From assembly GCA_050740975.1 (NCBI GenBank), contig JBOIEE010000125.1:1-5627 (forward strand): a DNA stretch of 5,627 nucleotides. Reading direction: 5' to 3'. Made by a program: the position numbers and the translations under genes. This DNA comes from JBOHHR01 sp050740975. Lineage in GTDB: Bacteria; Pseudomonadota; Gammaproteobacteria; JBOHHR01. The notes beneath the pieces are model-generated. The model was not told where the DNA came from. It did not search any database and was given only the letters and a program-made list of their open reading frames with translations. This document shows, in pieces, positions 5,113-5,627 of the stretch (the first letter of the stretch is position 1; every line of letters starts with the position of its first letter).

Positions 5113-5627
5113 TCTTTAACGCGCGACACGTACGCCCCGGTGCGGGTATCGATTTTGATGACTTCGCCGTTTTCAACGAACAACGGCACCTTGACCACAG
5201 CGCCGGTCTCCAACGTCGCGGGTTTTGCGCCGCCCGAGGCCGTGTCTCCGCGCACACCCGGCTCGGTGCTGGTAATGGTCAGAACAACGAAGTTTGGCGG
5301 CGCAACCGCTAAAGGCTCTCCGTTCCACAAGGTCAGCAAACAGGTTTCCTGGCCTTTCAACCATGAAGCGACATTCTCCGTGGCGGTTTTCGCGGCCGCG
5401 ACTTGTTCGTAGGTTTCCGGGTCCATAAAGTACCAAAGCTCGCCATCGCTGTACAGGTATTGAAACTCTTTATCCACCACGTCGGCCCCCTCTAGGCTCT
5501 CTCCGGACTTGTAGGTGCGCTCGATGACACGACCCGTCTTTAGATTACGCAGCTTGACGCGGTTGAACGCCTGCCCCTTACCCGGTTTGACGAACTCGTT
5601 TTCGAGTATGGAGCAGGGATCACCATC
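5109..5627 (-). CDS. efp: Elongation factor P, 5' end outside the window
   Basis: EF-P binds between the P and E sites of the ribosome and promotes peptide bonds at consecutive prolines. 172 residues are visible; compared with the E. coli protein (188 residues) about 16 N-terminal residues lie beyond the right edge. Domain I contains EFVKPGKGQAF, with the modified lysine (equivalent to Lys34 of E. coli) encoded at 5577-5579. Domains II and III follow, with ADVVDKEFQYLYSDGE, LWNGEPLAVAPPNFV, the GDTASGGAKPATLETGA segment and the C-terminal signature DTRTGAYVSRV. The lysine at the loop tip fits beta-lysylation by EpmA, encoded immediately downstream with a 4-bp overlap. EpmB (lysine 2,3-aminomutase), needed for the substrate, is not in the window. 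Confidence 0.96.
   Translation of the reverse strand, partial: DGDPCSILENEFVKPGKGQAFNRVKLRNLKTGRVIERTYKSGESLEGADVVDKEFQYLYSDGELWYFMDPETYEQVAAAKTATENVASWLKGQETCLLTLWNGEPLAVAPPNFVVLTITSTEPGVRGDTASGGAKPATLETGAVVKVPLFVENGEVIKIDTRTGAYVSRVKE

Overview
The window looks like a decayed accessory stretch of a gammaproteobacterial chromosome that runs into a conserved translation-factor operon. The lineage call rests mainly on the right end: an elongation factor P with a lysine at the tip of its modification loop, next to the EF-P lysyltransferase EpmA. This pair is typical of Gammaproteobacteria. No species can be named from the sequence.

Layout, left to right. (1) Positions 3 to about 195, + strand: the HAMP domain and following helix of a sensor or RsbU-type phosphatase gene that enters from the left and is cut off in mid-gene. 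(2) 219-932, - strand: a complete vapBC toxin-antitoxin operon with a GTGA stop/start overlap and a palindrome over the -10 box of a recognisable promoter. (3) 933-1331: no convincing gene, but a 97-bp imperfect inverted repeat (REP or MITE type) at 1041-1137. (4) 1332-1763, + strand: a probable protein of unknown function. (5) 2010-3361, + strand: a wreck made of two genes. The 5' part is a secreted di-haem oxidoreductase-like protein (CAGCH haem motif) carrying a -1 and a +1 frameshift. It then runs, out of frame and without a gap, into the C-terminal 283 residues of a bacterial haem peroxidase (animal peroxidase superfamily). (6) 3462-3705, + strand: the 5' remnant of an IS4-type transposase, frameshifted by a 10-bp tandem duplication. 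(7) 3954-4107: a compact element in which five hairpins follow each other almost without spacers, bounded by 15-bp inverted repeats and flanked by TTAA. It ends exactly at the stop codon of epmA. (8) 4108-5627, - strand: efp (its 5' end lies outside the window) followed by epmA, overlapping by GTGA.

Functionally, efp and epmA form a coherent unit: EpmA lysylates the conserved lysine of EF-P, which relieves ribosome stalling at proline runs. VapBC is a self-contained, probably autoregulated module. The rest is mostly remnants of genes and mobile DNA, consistent with a region that has taken repeated insertions and deletions. The least explained structure is the five-hairpin element behind epmA.
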